Below are positions 33,538-46,100 of a stretch of 64,000 nt of DNA, piece by piece. The stretch is from Hanleya hanleyi (taxonomy: Eukaryota > Mollusca > Polyplacophora > Lepidopleurida > Hanleyidae). The stretch is taken from positions 89,780 through 153,779 of the forward strand of contig JAVTVY010033782.1 in assembly GCA_036873755.1 (NCBI GenBank). The letters are read 5' to 3'. Every line of letters starts with the position of its first letter. Position 1 is the stretch's first letter. Below the pieces are notes generated by a model that was not told where the DNA came from, did no database searches, and saw nothing but the letters and a program-made list of their open reading frames with translations. The position numbers and the translations under genes were made by a program.

Positions 33538-34159
33538 ATGGTGTCAAGATTCTTTACAGCATTTTCCATGACATTAGTTATTCTTTCCATAATCCCAGGA
33601 ATAAATACCACACCTAAAACCTCCAGTGCGGAAAGTAACAATGCAGTAGTTGGAGTTAACACTATTCTCGATGTGATGAGAAACTTCGAAAGTGTGTTGT
33701 CATCTGATGGGAATGTTATCCATTCCTTACAAGGTCTGCTTCCAAATATTAACAAGAATGCGAATTTATCGGACATTATATCGCAGCTATCTGAAGAGGA
33801 TGTAAATGTCTTTGATGTTTTGACCAGATATCTGAACACGACATCCGCCTCACAAGATGTTCCAGGGATACTAACTTCTTTACTCTCATCCAATCCTAGT
33901 ATTATACAAACGTTGAGAAATATCATCAGCACACGAAGTACCACTAGGACAGGCTCATTTTTTGATGGCATTTTCTCACTTCTCGGGATGCCCACTACCA
34001 ACGACAGATCGACAGAACAACTGGGTTCCCTGCTTAAATCTTGGCTCGTAACAGGTGCTAAAATAGGTCTTCAAAATATCAACGTTTCCGAGAGTTGCAT
34101 CAATGGTACAGTCACGGTCATCAAATCTGTTATAGAGCAAGAGCTATGGGCGTTGAAAT
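33538..34159 (+). CDS. NRF-6-like gene, exon 1 (signal peptide and NRF N-terminus)
   Basis: ATG at 33,538 (CTTTGCAAGATGG) is chosen because it is followed at once by a hydrophobic signal (FSMTLVILSIIPG). About 130 residues of helix-rich luminal sequence follow with several Asn-glycosylation sites. Near the end SCINGTVTVIKS starts the NRF domain. Donor TGAAAT|GTAAGT. A CRE-like TGACGTCA lies at about 33,313, some 220 bases upstream. Confidence 0.75.
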
Positions 34160-37100
34160 GTAAGTCGAACATTCTTTTCTAATCTGCATTAACCTTCATT
34201 AACCCTACCTTTGCTTAGGATTTTTGAAATCTGTCCAAGTCACACTATACCGTTGGATCAAGCTCTACCAAAATATGTAAAAAAAAATCAAAGTGGGTTC
34301 TATGACGTCACACTGACGACATTAAAAAAAAAACGTTTTTAGTCTGTTCTTTATTTATGTTGTTTCTTTACATAAACAGTATGATAGATTAGTAAATAAT
34401 AATCTGATATGGAATAAAGCAGTTTTTGCCGATTTTTTTCTCTCGCAGAAATGTAGAAATTTTAAAGAAAAATGACGAAAACATCACTTTTCAGGTATCC
34501 CACATTGCCGCCAATGAAGGTTAAGCGAGGTCACAGAAAATTCGTAATATAACATGACTTTGTTGTTGCATTCCGACAGTAGACCGGCAGACTAAAATTA
34601 GCAAATCTCCAGGCCTACTACATGCATAGTAGACGTAATCTTGGATTCGACATTTTATCAGTTTTTGCTCAATCAAATTGCAATAAATCAGCTCACAAAA
34701 ACGAGCGATGAATTTTCTTTTGTTCTTCGGTTTACTACAACTGAATTTTCCTACGAAGTAGGCTACAGATCGCAAATTGTCCGGTAATGAGTCAGTGAGT
34801 CCATACGAATCCTTTCGTCGGCAAAATAAGGAGAACCATTGACATTAGAACCTTTATTTTTGGCATGAACGTGCATTAGGGCATTGTTACCAGCAAGTTC
34901 CGAGCTGACCGAATTCTGATGAAAATTTGATTTATAATTATTTTTATTTGTATTTATTGATAGCTCAGCGAGTGCACGGTCATGCCCATTGGGAACCCTT
35001 GGCTGTATGTTTCACTGTATACACTGTATATAACACAGTACAAAACGTGATGGGATAATGAAATAGGAAATGCTAATTTTCCATCATTTGTTAGTGCATT
35101 TATCTACACTGCTATTACCAACTTGCAATTCTTAATACACACAAGTAAGTATATTGTTATAGAACTGTGGCCTTTAACTTGTATCCTATTTCACATCCAA
35201 ACGTTTCATCACAGACCAAATCTAATTTAGGTCATATTGCCACTGATTGTGAAATATCTTACATCAACATCAATTAAGTGAGCCTGGTGCAAAAACCCAA
35301 CAGAACGAAGAAAGATCATCCTTCAGATTAGCCTGTGAGCAACAACGATAAAGTTTACTGAGGGTGAAACAAAGCCATCCTGCAAGCCACCCAAGGAATT
35401 TATCAGCTTGTATTGGGACATTTTGTTGGCATCATGTAAGTTGTTTAATATTTTACTCATTCAAATCTCCATACCATATTTTCTGTTATTCAACAGACAA
35501 ATTTCTTTACTGGTTTTAATTGTTCAAGTTTTACTGGGTTTCAACCGCTACAGATAGTAACATAGTACTGATGCTGTAGAAATGGGTAGTGTGAATTTAA
35601 TTATTCCATGTTGAGTACAATTGTTCACAATTTGTCAGGTTTGAGGAACAAATATGGTTTCAATTAAGATATAATCAAAGAAATTTCGTGACAATTATTG
35701 AATCTAAGTAGGCCCTACCTATCAAAATTAGCTTAATAAAAAAGGCCTTCCTGGCGTAAATTGTTTTCTTTTGAGAGAGGATGGTATTTTCTGAGTAAAG
35801 ATAGGTTGTTCAAGGAGGCTTTGTTTTGCCGCTGATGTGTGCATCAAGTGTATGGAAACATGATATATGCACCCAGAGCCCTGATCTACAGTTGTATAAA
35901 ACTCAACATCTGGCATTGACGGCATGTTTAAAGGGTCTTAATTTATTTTCTTTTGGGTAGAATTTAACTAGATAAAGTAACTTTGATCATGATTTACTTC
36001 TCATTTTTTATCCCTCGGGCAAATTTTGCCCGAATGGTATTGTCGTCGTCAGCGTTGTCTCTCCGTCTGTCTGTCTGTCCATCTTTCTTGTGAACACGAT
36101 ATCTCAAGAAGAATTATAGCCAGGCATTTTGAATTTATACCATGTATGCATCTGGTGAAGGGTCAGAAGCCTATTGAAAATGACCGACCTTGACCATTTA
36201 AATGTAGATTTGATGCTGCTATCACCATATCTCTTACAGTATTATAGCTAGCCCTTGTAACTTTAGTTCTTTGATGTACATGTATCTGGTAGTTGAACAG
36301 TTGTCTAAAAGTTGAATCTGCCACTTGCACATTATTTTTGTCACAGACCTTATGAAGTTAGTAAACTTGGGTTGCGTAAGTATTGATTTGTTTCTGCAAT
36401 GTTTAAAAGAACTCTCCATGATCGACAAGTGCTTCACAGTAATTTGGGTTATGTGGAATAGGAAATTCTAATTTTCAATCATTTGGTTGTGTGTTTATCT
36501 ACACCGCTATAACCAACTTGCCATCTTCAATACACACAATTCAGTATATTGTCATAGATACATGTAAACTGTAGCCCGAACACATATCCTATTTCACATT
36601 TTAACATTTCATCACAGACCACATCAGTGACATCAGGCTTTAATTCAGGTCATATTTCTCACTTGTGGTGAAATGCCCTGCAAACCCAGAAGAATGAAGT
36701 GGTATGGTCCAACACATTAGTATGTGTGTGCAACAATAACCAAAGTTTACTTAGTGTCCAACAAAGCCATTCTGCATGCTATTCAGGGAATTTAAATCAA
36801 TTTATGTTTGGACATTTTGTGGGTATCATGTAAGTTACTTTACTTTCATTACTGTTTAGTTTACTAATTCAAATAACTGTTTGTTATTCAACAGACCAAT
36901 TTCTTTACTGGTTTTAATTGTTAAAGTTTTGTGCTACTGATAGTAACACAGTACTGATAATGTAGAATTGGGTCTCAAACTTAAAGCTAGTGAACTATCT
37001 GGTAGTGTGAATCCAAATCCAAATGAAAATGTGTTATACATGTACATATCTCACATTTGACAAACAAACATGGTTGCAATAAAGATTTAATCAAAGAAAT

Positions 37101-40100
37101 TTCATTAAAATTATTGGATCTAAGTATTTTACAAAATTAGCTTGAAAAAAAGGCCTTTTTCATTGACATGACCTCTTTAAACGGTCTTAATTTACTTTCT
37201 TCGGGTAGAATTTATTTTGATAAAGTAACTTTGATCATGATGTGAAAATATGAGCCCTTTTTTATACGCCCGCCCAAAAGGCGGACGTATTATGTGATGG
37301 CGGTTTCCGTCCGTCTGTCCGGTTCTCGTGTCCGGTTCTCGTGTCCGGTCTATATCTGGGACAGTTTCCTATCCACAGCTCCAATTTTTGGTGAGTGGAT
37401 ACCCTACGGGGAGACGATGTGTCGCGTAACAAAATGAAGGTCGAGGTCACAGGTCAAAGGTCACGGGCCTAAAAAACAGGAAATCACTGAAGTGTTCGTG
37501 TCCAGTCTATATCTGTGAACGTTTTCTATCCACAGTTGCAATATTTTGTGAGTGGATACGCCAGGTGGAGACGATGTATCGCGTACCAAAATTGAGGTCG
37601 AGGTCAGAGGTCAAAGGTCACTGTTGCCAAAAATCAGGAAATCATTGATCGTTGACAGTTTTTTATCTACAGTTCTAATTTTTGATGAGTGGATGCCCTA
37701 GGGGAGGGACGATGTGTTGCATATTAAATGTAGGTCAAGGTCAGAGGTCAAAGGTCAGTGTGATCGAAAAATTAGGAAATCATTAAAAATTTCTAATTTT
37801 TTGTGAGTGGATTCAATAGGCGGAAATGAAGTGATGCATACCAAAAATTAGGTCAAGGTCAAAGGTCACTAACCCCAAAATTAGGAAATTTTTAAAAATA
37901 ACAAGTTTTGTGTCAGTAGATACATTAGGGGGACACAATGGGCCACATACCAAAATGTAGGTCAAGGTCAAAGGTCAAGGTCACTGTGACCCCAAAATCG
38001 TGAAATTGTTAAAAATCATGATTTTTTGTGTCCATTGAGAAATTGACGGACGACGGTTTGTCATGTACCAAAATTTAGGCCACGGTCAAGGTCACTGTGC
38101 CCCCAAAATCAGGAAATCATTAAAAATCATGATTTTTTGTGTGCATTGATAGATTGAGAGAAGACGATGTGTTGTGTACCAAAATTGAGGTCAAGGTCAA
38201 AGGTCAAGGTCACTGTGACCCCAAAATCAAGAAATCATTAAAAATCATGATTTTTTGTGTGCATTGATAGATTGAGTGAAGACGATGTGTTGTATACCAA
38301 AATTGAGGTCAAGATCAAAGGTCAAGGTCACTGTAACCCCAAAATCAAGAAAAGTCACATTTTCATATGCCTGTTGAAGACGAGGTCGTGTAATGCGATG
38401 TTGCGTTCTGTCCATTCATCCATTAACATTTGTTGTCCATGCGATAGCTCTAGTTTCAAGGTATGGATTGGTACCAAACTTTGATTATACCTTACTCGCA
38501 TGGCAAAGTGGAGCCATACATATGACATCAATTTGTCAAAGGTCTAGGTTGCAGTCCCCCAAAACTGAATCAAGCTTAGCTGACTAAATGTGTTGGAATA
38601 TTGTTGGAATATTCAAAGTTCTTTCCCCTGCATTTATATGGTATTGCCCTGTGAAGTTGTCTCCCATGTTTGAAACGCTTCATTTAGTTAAACTGTTGTG
38701 AAATAAAACCATACATTTACTAATTTAACGGGGAGAGGAATCCTTTATGAACTTCACACCTGTTTATTAACTCAAGAACAAAGGTTTACTTCATCACTTT
38801 CTTCTTCCTTCATGAAAAATTCTCTCGTCTGAAAGGAATCCATTTGCAGAAAAACTACTATTTTCTTGTGTTTGACTATTGTCGATATCAGTGTGGGATA
38901 TGTGAGCTCTCAGCTCTTGCTTCAAGGTCAACTACTTACCAAGAGTTAAGCTCATTTTAGTTTATCATTCAATATAAGATGTGATATGTTACATTCTCAT
39001 AAGCAAAAAATTGTAGACCTTTCTCTGGATTGCTAATTGGAATCAAGGCTATTAAACAACTTTGAAATTTAAACCAATGTAATTCCAGATAAACGGGCGT
39101 ATATTGAAGCCCCTTGGGCTCTTGTTAAAGTTTTCCGCCAGTGTTTTTCCCGTTCGAATATTGACTATATATCACTTTGGGATATAATTTAAGCAAAAAC
39201 ATTGTATTTATAAACAAAATGTGTCTAAATATTTCTTGTCATTTCAAATCTTTCTCCATTTTGATTCCCTGATTAGGGGATACAGAATCACTGCCACGAA
39301 GTGTGTCGGTGTTTCACATCAGCACATTAACTCCAAAACCATTCACTTAATCTCGTCACTTCAAATCTTCATCATATTTTCTCAAATAGCTATCCACTGC
39401 CACATTTTTAGACCAGGTTTAATTTTCAAGGCCACAGCACCATAAAGGTCAGAAGCACTGCAGAATTCAGTTTATTCATATTTCTCATTTCCCATGACAA
39501 TATCAGAAATAAAAAAACTCTCAATTTAAGTTGCCTCAAAATTTTACTGAATTGGGCAAATGGCTTTACCAGCATTTAAAACTCAGACCACTCAGCAAAG
39601 TTTATTTTATGTTTTCTTTAAATCTAACCTGATTGCATTGGTGAGCTTATATGTCTGCTTAGGAACAAAGTTCTACCAGAAGGATTTGAAATAATGGCTG
39701 AATTAAGACAGAAGATCATACTTGTATTTTAGTATATTGATTTGTAAGTTCTACTTCAAACATTAAAAAAATCTTTAATTGGTGGGGGATGTCATGTACA
39801 TATGAATCGGGGAACATATTCATCGACGACATATACCAAGCCATTTTCCATGAAGATAAATATGTTGAAGCCATTAATTTAGAATCTGATCAGATGTGTA
39901 CAAAATATATTAGTATATTAAACGAAAAGAAAACAGCAATGCTAAAGACTAAGAAGCAAAGTACAGACATTAGAAGAAAAGTAACCAGAACCTCAGTGCA
40001 ATTTTTTCCAATCTGTCAAGGCCTTGGCAAAAGCTGACCTTGCTCAACTTCCTGTGTATTTCCCATATGAGAGAAACTACAGTGAACCATACGAGATAAC

Positions 40101-43100
40101 ATTTTTGTTAATCTAGTTTTAAAAATACACTGATATATAATGCATGGTTGCTGGGTGTAGACAATGACTGATAGCCGATGTAATTATGTGTGTAATTATT
40201 CTTGTCATTTCAAATCTTGATCCATTTTGATTCCTTGATTGAGGGATACAGAATCACTGCCACGGAGTGTGTTGGTGTGTCACAGATTCACATCAGCACA
40301 GTAACTGGTAAACTATTCATTCAATCCCATCACTTTTAATCTTCAACAAAATATTCAATACTGTTTTAATCTTCAAGGCCACAGCTACTAATATTTCTCG
40401 TTACCCATGTCAATAACACAAATAAAAAAACCCTCTCAATTGAGGTTGCCCCAAACTTTCGCTGAATTGGACATAAAGCTAGTATCAGCATTTAAAAATT
40501 CAGACCACTCAGCAAAGTTTATTTTATTTTTTCTTTAAATCTAAAACTGATTGCAATGTATGATGAGCATATATGTCTGCTTGGAGACAAAGTTCTACCA
40601 GAAGGATTTGAAATAATGGCTGAATTGAGATAGAAGATCATACATGTATATTAGTTCATTGGTTTGTACTGCAAATTTTAAAAAAATGTTTAATTGGTGA
40701 GGGACGTCATGTACATATATGAATCCAGGAACTTATATTCATAGAGGATATATACCAAGCTATTTCCCAACAAGGTAATTAAGCCATTAATTTATAATCT
40801 GATCAGATGTGTACATATGCTTGGAGTCTATCGAATATCACTGACCTTGACCTATTTTCCTGTGGTCAAATTTTATATGTCGAGTCTAAATTCTCCAATT
40901 TCATGTTCCATATGCAATTAAGGTAGAATAGACAGAAAAATTATTGAAGATGATTGACCTTGATATGTATTTCCAATATCAAATTACTTGATTTGATTAT
41001 GAGCTATACAGAAGAGTAAGCATACATATATATTTAGAGCTAAGAATTAGCTCATGCTAGATGTATTTCTGAGATGAGAGAAATACAGCCAACCCTACTA
41101 GATCACATTATTGTTATTTAGCATATTGTTGTCCAAGTTCTGAAAACACATTTTATGCAATGCATGATTGTTGAGTTCTGACAATAACTGATAACCGAGG
41201 GGTATTGGAGCCCATTGGGCTATTTCAGGTCAAAGTGTAGTCCAAATTTGACTGACCTGCTTCGCTAATCATTTACTTTGTAATGTACAGTAATTCATCA
41301 ACTCACTGTTGTTACAGAACTACCTGTCTGACCTTCAATATGCCTAAAGTCAAGAAAAAAAGTGTTCATACAAGAAATCAAGAAAAGAAAACTCTCTACA
41401 AGGACCAAAAAACGGAAAGCCATGTGAGTTCACATAGAAATCTCTATTCAAAATAAATATGTAAATAAAATTATTAAGCTTTAAATATTATATAACATAA
41501 ACATTCATACAATTCCTACATATGTTGCCAATAATTAGTATCTTTCCGTAATGACTAAACATTCTGGTATCCAAATTTAATATACTTATATTTATAACCT
41601 AAGTAACATTATTCTTTCATCATCTACCTGTAAAACAATATTATTATTATTGACTTTTAGACATCTGATATCGCTCCTTCCTCAAATACTACTCATAAAG
41701 GCACAGTAACTGATAACAGGGAACAAGAGAGAGAAAGGCAAGCTATAGCCAGACATCATCCAGATAAAGGTGATGTCATTAGGGAACAAACAAGAAGGCA
41801 CAAGGCAAAAGCCAGACAGGATCCGGCCAAAGGGGCTATTATTAGAATGCAAACCAGTTCAGCCATGGAAAAAGCCAGACAGGATCCGGCCAAAGGGGCT
41901 ACAATCAAAATACAAACCAGTTCAGCCAAGGCAAAAGCCAGACAGGATCCGGTCAAAGGGGCTACCATAAGAAGGCAAACAAAAGCCTGTATGGCAAATG
42001 CTAGGAAAAACCCAGTTAAAAATACAGCCATTAGGCAGCAGATTAAAAAAAGTAAAGCAGAACTGAGAAGAGATGAGAGGAAAGTCAAAATAGCAAGCCA
42101 ACTGGATAGCATACGCAAGGCTAGAAAAAGGCAATTGGATAATCAAAGGAAGAAGTTATTACAGGATGATACTACTTCAGAAGGTGCTTCTACATGGCCA
42201 AAGCCAATAACTGATGAGATTAAGAAACAATGTATATCTGAATACAGGCAGTGCACATCTTCAGAAAATCTGAAAACCCATATTTGCGGTATCTGTGGTG
42301 AGGGGAAAAATGACATCATTAAATATCACATAGATAACTTACCCAACAAAGAATTAATCTCACAAGATAGCCAACCTGTAGTCCTTGATGAGTATAAACA
42401 CTTAGGCCTCATGCTGGTACCTGCAGGGATTTCTGGTGCTATTGTTTCCTGTTGTGGTGATTGCAAGAAGAGTCTGGAGACCAACTCATTACCCAAATTC
42501 AGCTTAGCTAATGGATTCCAGTTTGGGACTACTCCTCCAGAGCTTCAGGATCTGACTATACCAGAAAAACTGCTTATATCAGCATATCGCACCAAGATGT
42601 GTATCGTAAAATTAACCTTAATTTCAGGTCCAGGTACAGGTCAGCTGGCTATTAAGGGAAATAGCATAACTTTCCCCCAAGATACCAGTGCAATTACAAA
42701 CCTCCTGCCATTGAATGTGGATTCTCTAAATAGTGTCATCAAAGTGGTTTTTATCGGAAACAAATTACCAACAAAACAGCAACTGAAAAAGATTTTTCAG
42801 GTCAGAAAATCAAAAGTAAAATCAGCACTTCAATGTTTGGCCAAAATCCATCAGCAGTACAGGGATATAAACATTTCTAGTGAAAATCTAGAAAAACTCC
42901 CTACTAATGATATCCCATCCAGCATATGGCAATGTTTAGTCCATTCTACTGATGTTGATGCCAATTTTGCAGAAAAGTCTGCATACACTGCAACAAACAC
43001 AGATACTGTTTTAACTGAAGCTGTGCCCAATACTGGGGATGATGCTGCAGCATGCACTGAATACAACAACCCTGATATGTGGTGAGCATTCATTATATAC

Positions 43101-46100
43101 ATTTTCAATTATTTTAGGACATAAGGTCACACCAATATTGGCCGATATCGGAATGAAAATTTATTTTTATTTCATCCGCCGATATTGCAAAATGGATTCT
43201 TGGAGAAAAAATTCTGTAGGAATAAACTGGACCTAAATTCTGAACCCCTTAACCAAAGTCCAGTATACCATAGGAAAGCTGGGAATCTGCTCTCTTTGAA
43301 TATGGTAGTTATATTGAAATCTTTCAAGATCAGGGCAGAAAGATTTGAGCTTAAATATTTTATTTCTCAAATTTCTAAGCTAGAAAATCGAACCAACAAG
43401 CTACAGATATACAGGATAGCTTGGTTACTCCTGGCTATGATGCATATTATATCTGTACTTTTAGTTTCAAATTTAATGTTCTTTAACATTCCTAGGATTA
43501 TGTACTTTTGGCCCAGTTTTGGGTATCTTATTTGAAACCACAATTTATTAAAGCATTCAGTTTGGATGTGTTAATCGTGAAAGACACATGAATAGTTGCA
43601 AACTTTCTCAGATGAGATACGTTCGATAGGAACATTATTCCCTAAGTTATAATCTGTCTATCACATTTATAACAATTACCCTTATTATGGCAAGATAAAA
43701 GTGACAATTTATCTAATATGAGATATGAATGTAAGCGGCGTCAAAAATTTTTTTTTTTATTTTTCCACTCTCCGACATTGTATGAACAGGGTATTTTATT
43801 TTTATTTATTTTTCCTACCTACATCAGACATTTGCATTAAAAAATTCCGCCGAACAAAAAAATAATTGTCACTCCTCTAATTAAATTGCTCCCTGATTAT
43901 AAAATTGTTATTTACACCTCTACCGGTAGGACTGGTGGCTATTTCCATCTTTTCCCCTACAACACAACATAGGAGGACCGGAGGCTCCACGAAAGGTTAA
44001 GGTCTCCATGGACTTGTGGATTAGGCACCTTATGTCATTCCATGATAGAAAATTCCGACAAGCAGTCCCATTCCTGATCCATGTATTCAATGTTCTGCAG
44101 AAACGAGAGGTAATGATCTATAAATTGTAATACATTGTTAATATTTTCTCATCTTCAAGTTTATTGGACAATATGAACATTTCAATATAATATATTCCTT
44201 GCATAATAATATATATTTAGCAGTGTTGAGATTCGCTGGTCATTATTAGATTTGATTATCTTTGAAGAAAAACGAATGATGATCGAATAAATTCGATTTT
44301 AAAAATGCTACACAATGATATGCAATATTCCAGGGGTTTCTTCAATTGAAATGCCATAAACTGATAAAATTACACAATACCTTTAGTAACAGTAACAGCA
44401 TGGACGCAAGTGTGAAGTATACACACTATAGGTACGAAAATGAGTGCATATACTGCTGTGCAACTCAACGTATCTCAAGTTTTCACAATATTTTTAGCCA
44501 GATCTCAGCCTTTTCCTCCAAAACTTTGTCTGTATTTGTACATGACAATTAATCGAATACAATGAAACCAAAAGCGAAATCGTTTTTAAATTAAAATGGA
44601 TTCAATAATCGATTAATCCTAACAACACTAATATTTAGATGTCATTACAAACATCACTGAGAGTGAGAAGATCAAAGCTGTCCCAGGATGAGCAAGCAAT
44701 ATCCAATATTTCCAAGGAGGAGCTATCTGCAGCTGTTGACGCCCTTGCTGCAGGTGAAAAAAGGGTCTCCAACCCTTCCGTGCAGAAACTGATGAACGAG
44801 ATGCATGCTGTCGGTGTTAACATCAGAGGTTCTCAGTATGCAAAGCAAGGCTTCAGAAGTGAGATCCATTCAATGATGGTAAATATATTGCATGTACATG
44901 ATACTTTCTCCCAACAATATCTTTCGATTGTATAAACTAATGATGGTTAAATAGTCCCTGTTTGTTGTACAGCTTGACATTTCCAAATACCATAATCATT
45001 CTAATAAGAGCCTCACTCCTATAAGCGCCCTCACTGTTATTACAGCTGGATAGAGAAGGTTCTGAGGATTCCAGAAAAGACCCATAGACCCATATTTGAC
45101 CGAGATCAAAACAGCTTTATCAGAAAACCTGATCTATTATAATCTTATACTTTTCAGATTGAGCTTGGTATGCCAGCTTTCTTTATGACAATAAACCCAG
45201 GTAAATATGATCTAATTGTGAATATTATGTTCATATTGTCACTTACACAACTTTAATATGGGAACTATTCACAGGAAATTTTTCTGTCGTTAATTAATAA
45301 AGCATGAATATATATTTTTCAGCTGACATTCACTCTCCAATAGTGTGCTATCTAGCAGGGAAGGATATTGACATTGATACCAATTTGCCTGACTCATTAC
45401 CTTCAGCAGTAGACCGTGCAAAGACAGTTGCAGAGAATCCTGTAGAAGCAGCCAAGTAAGAAAGCAATCTTATCATATGCAAACTAGAATTATATATTAC
45501 AATTTGTGTTCTGTTGTTTTGTCTACTTTATAGCCCACCTATTGCTTTACTCGTCTCTGTCGTCAGTCCGTATGTGGATATTTTTAATTCAAAATGTCCT
45601 CCATATACATGCTACAGTACTGTAACTCATAGAAACGTACTGGATGACCTTGACTTACTTTTTGGAAAGTATATTAACCCAAAATTAAGTAGGTCAATGC
45701 CAATTAGTAGGTTTTGGAATTGACCGTTTACCTACCAGTTGTCGGCAATGTCATTTAAAGGTCATATAATGCAATTTATAGGTCAAATTGACCTTTCACA
45801 TTACAGTAACTTAATGTGTATATGTGCCATCCATTGAATAAATAAGAAAATAAAAAAAAATAACACTATTTATCCCACAGATTCTTCAAGTTAGTGATTG
45901 ATGCTGTCATAGAATGTCTCTTGCGGTATGGTAAAGATGGCGGAGGTGTGCTCGGAGATTTATCAGGATACTATGGATGCGTAGAAGAACAGGGGAGAGG
46001 TGCGTACATATTTGCTTCTTCCGGTCTGTCCATCCATCTGTCTATCTGTTGTCCATAAATATTGATCTTTACTTTTGCACTGTTTACTTTCGAGTTAGAT

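Larger units (their letters stand above)
36009..41225 (+). mobile_element. candidate Helentron-like composite (TATCCCTCGG ... CCGAGGGGTA ends)
   Basis: The left end TATCCCTCGG is followed by the palindrome CGGGCAAATTTTGCCCG. At the right, CCGAGGGGTATTGG is followed by a hairpin AGCCCATTGGGCT. The right end closely resembles that of the 37,264-39,126 element (GTATATTGAAGCCCCTTGGG), so both belong to one superfamily with subterminal inverted repeats and a 3' hairpin. The interval also contains that element and internal duplications. Whether it is one element or a nest of several is open. Confidence 0.45.

Noticed and set aside
33342..33617. Frame with a hydrophobic N-terminus just before NRF-6 exon 1
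   Set aside because: It lacks an ATG at the proposed start and overlaps exon 1 in another frame; the ATG at 33,538 explains the region better.
33438..34001. Minus-strand open frame of 187 codons opposite NRF-6 exon 1
   Set aside because: It is the antisense of a well-supported signal-peptide and NRF exon.
41756..42118. Hydrophobic minus-strand frame with repeated SCLAFA blocks, resembling a membrane protein
   Set aside because: Antisense of the KARQDPAKGA repeats at the Helitron N-terminus.
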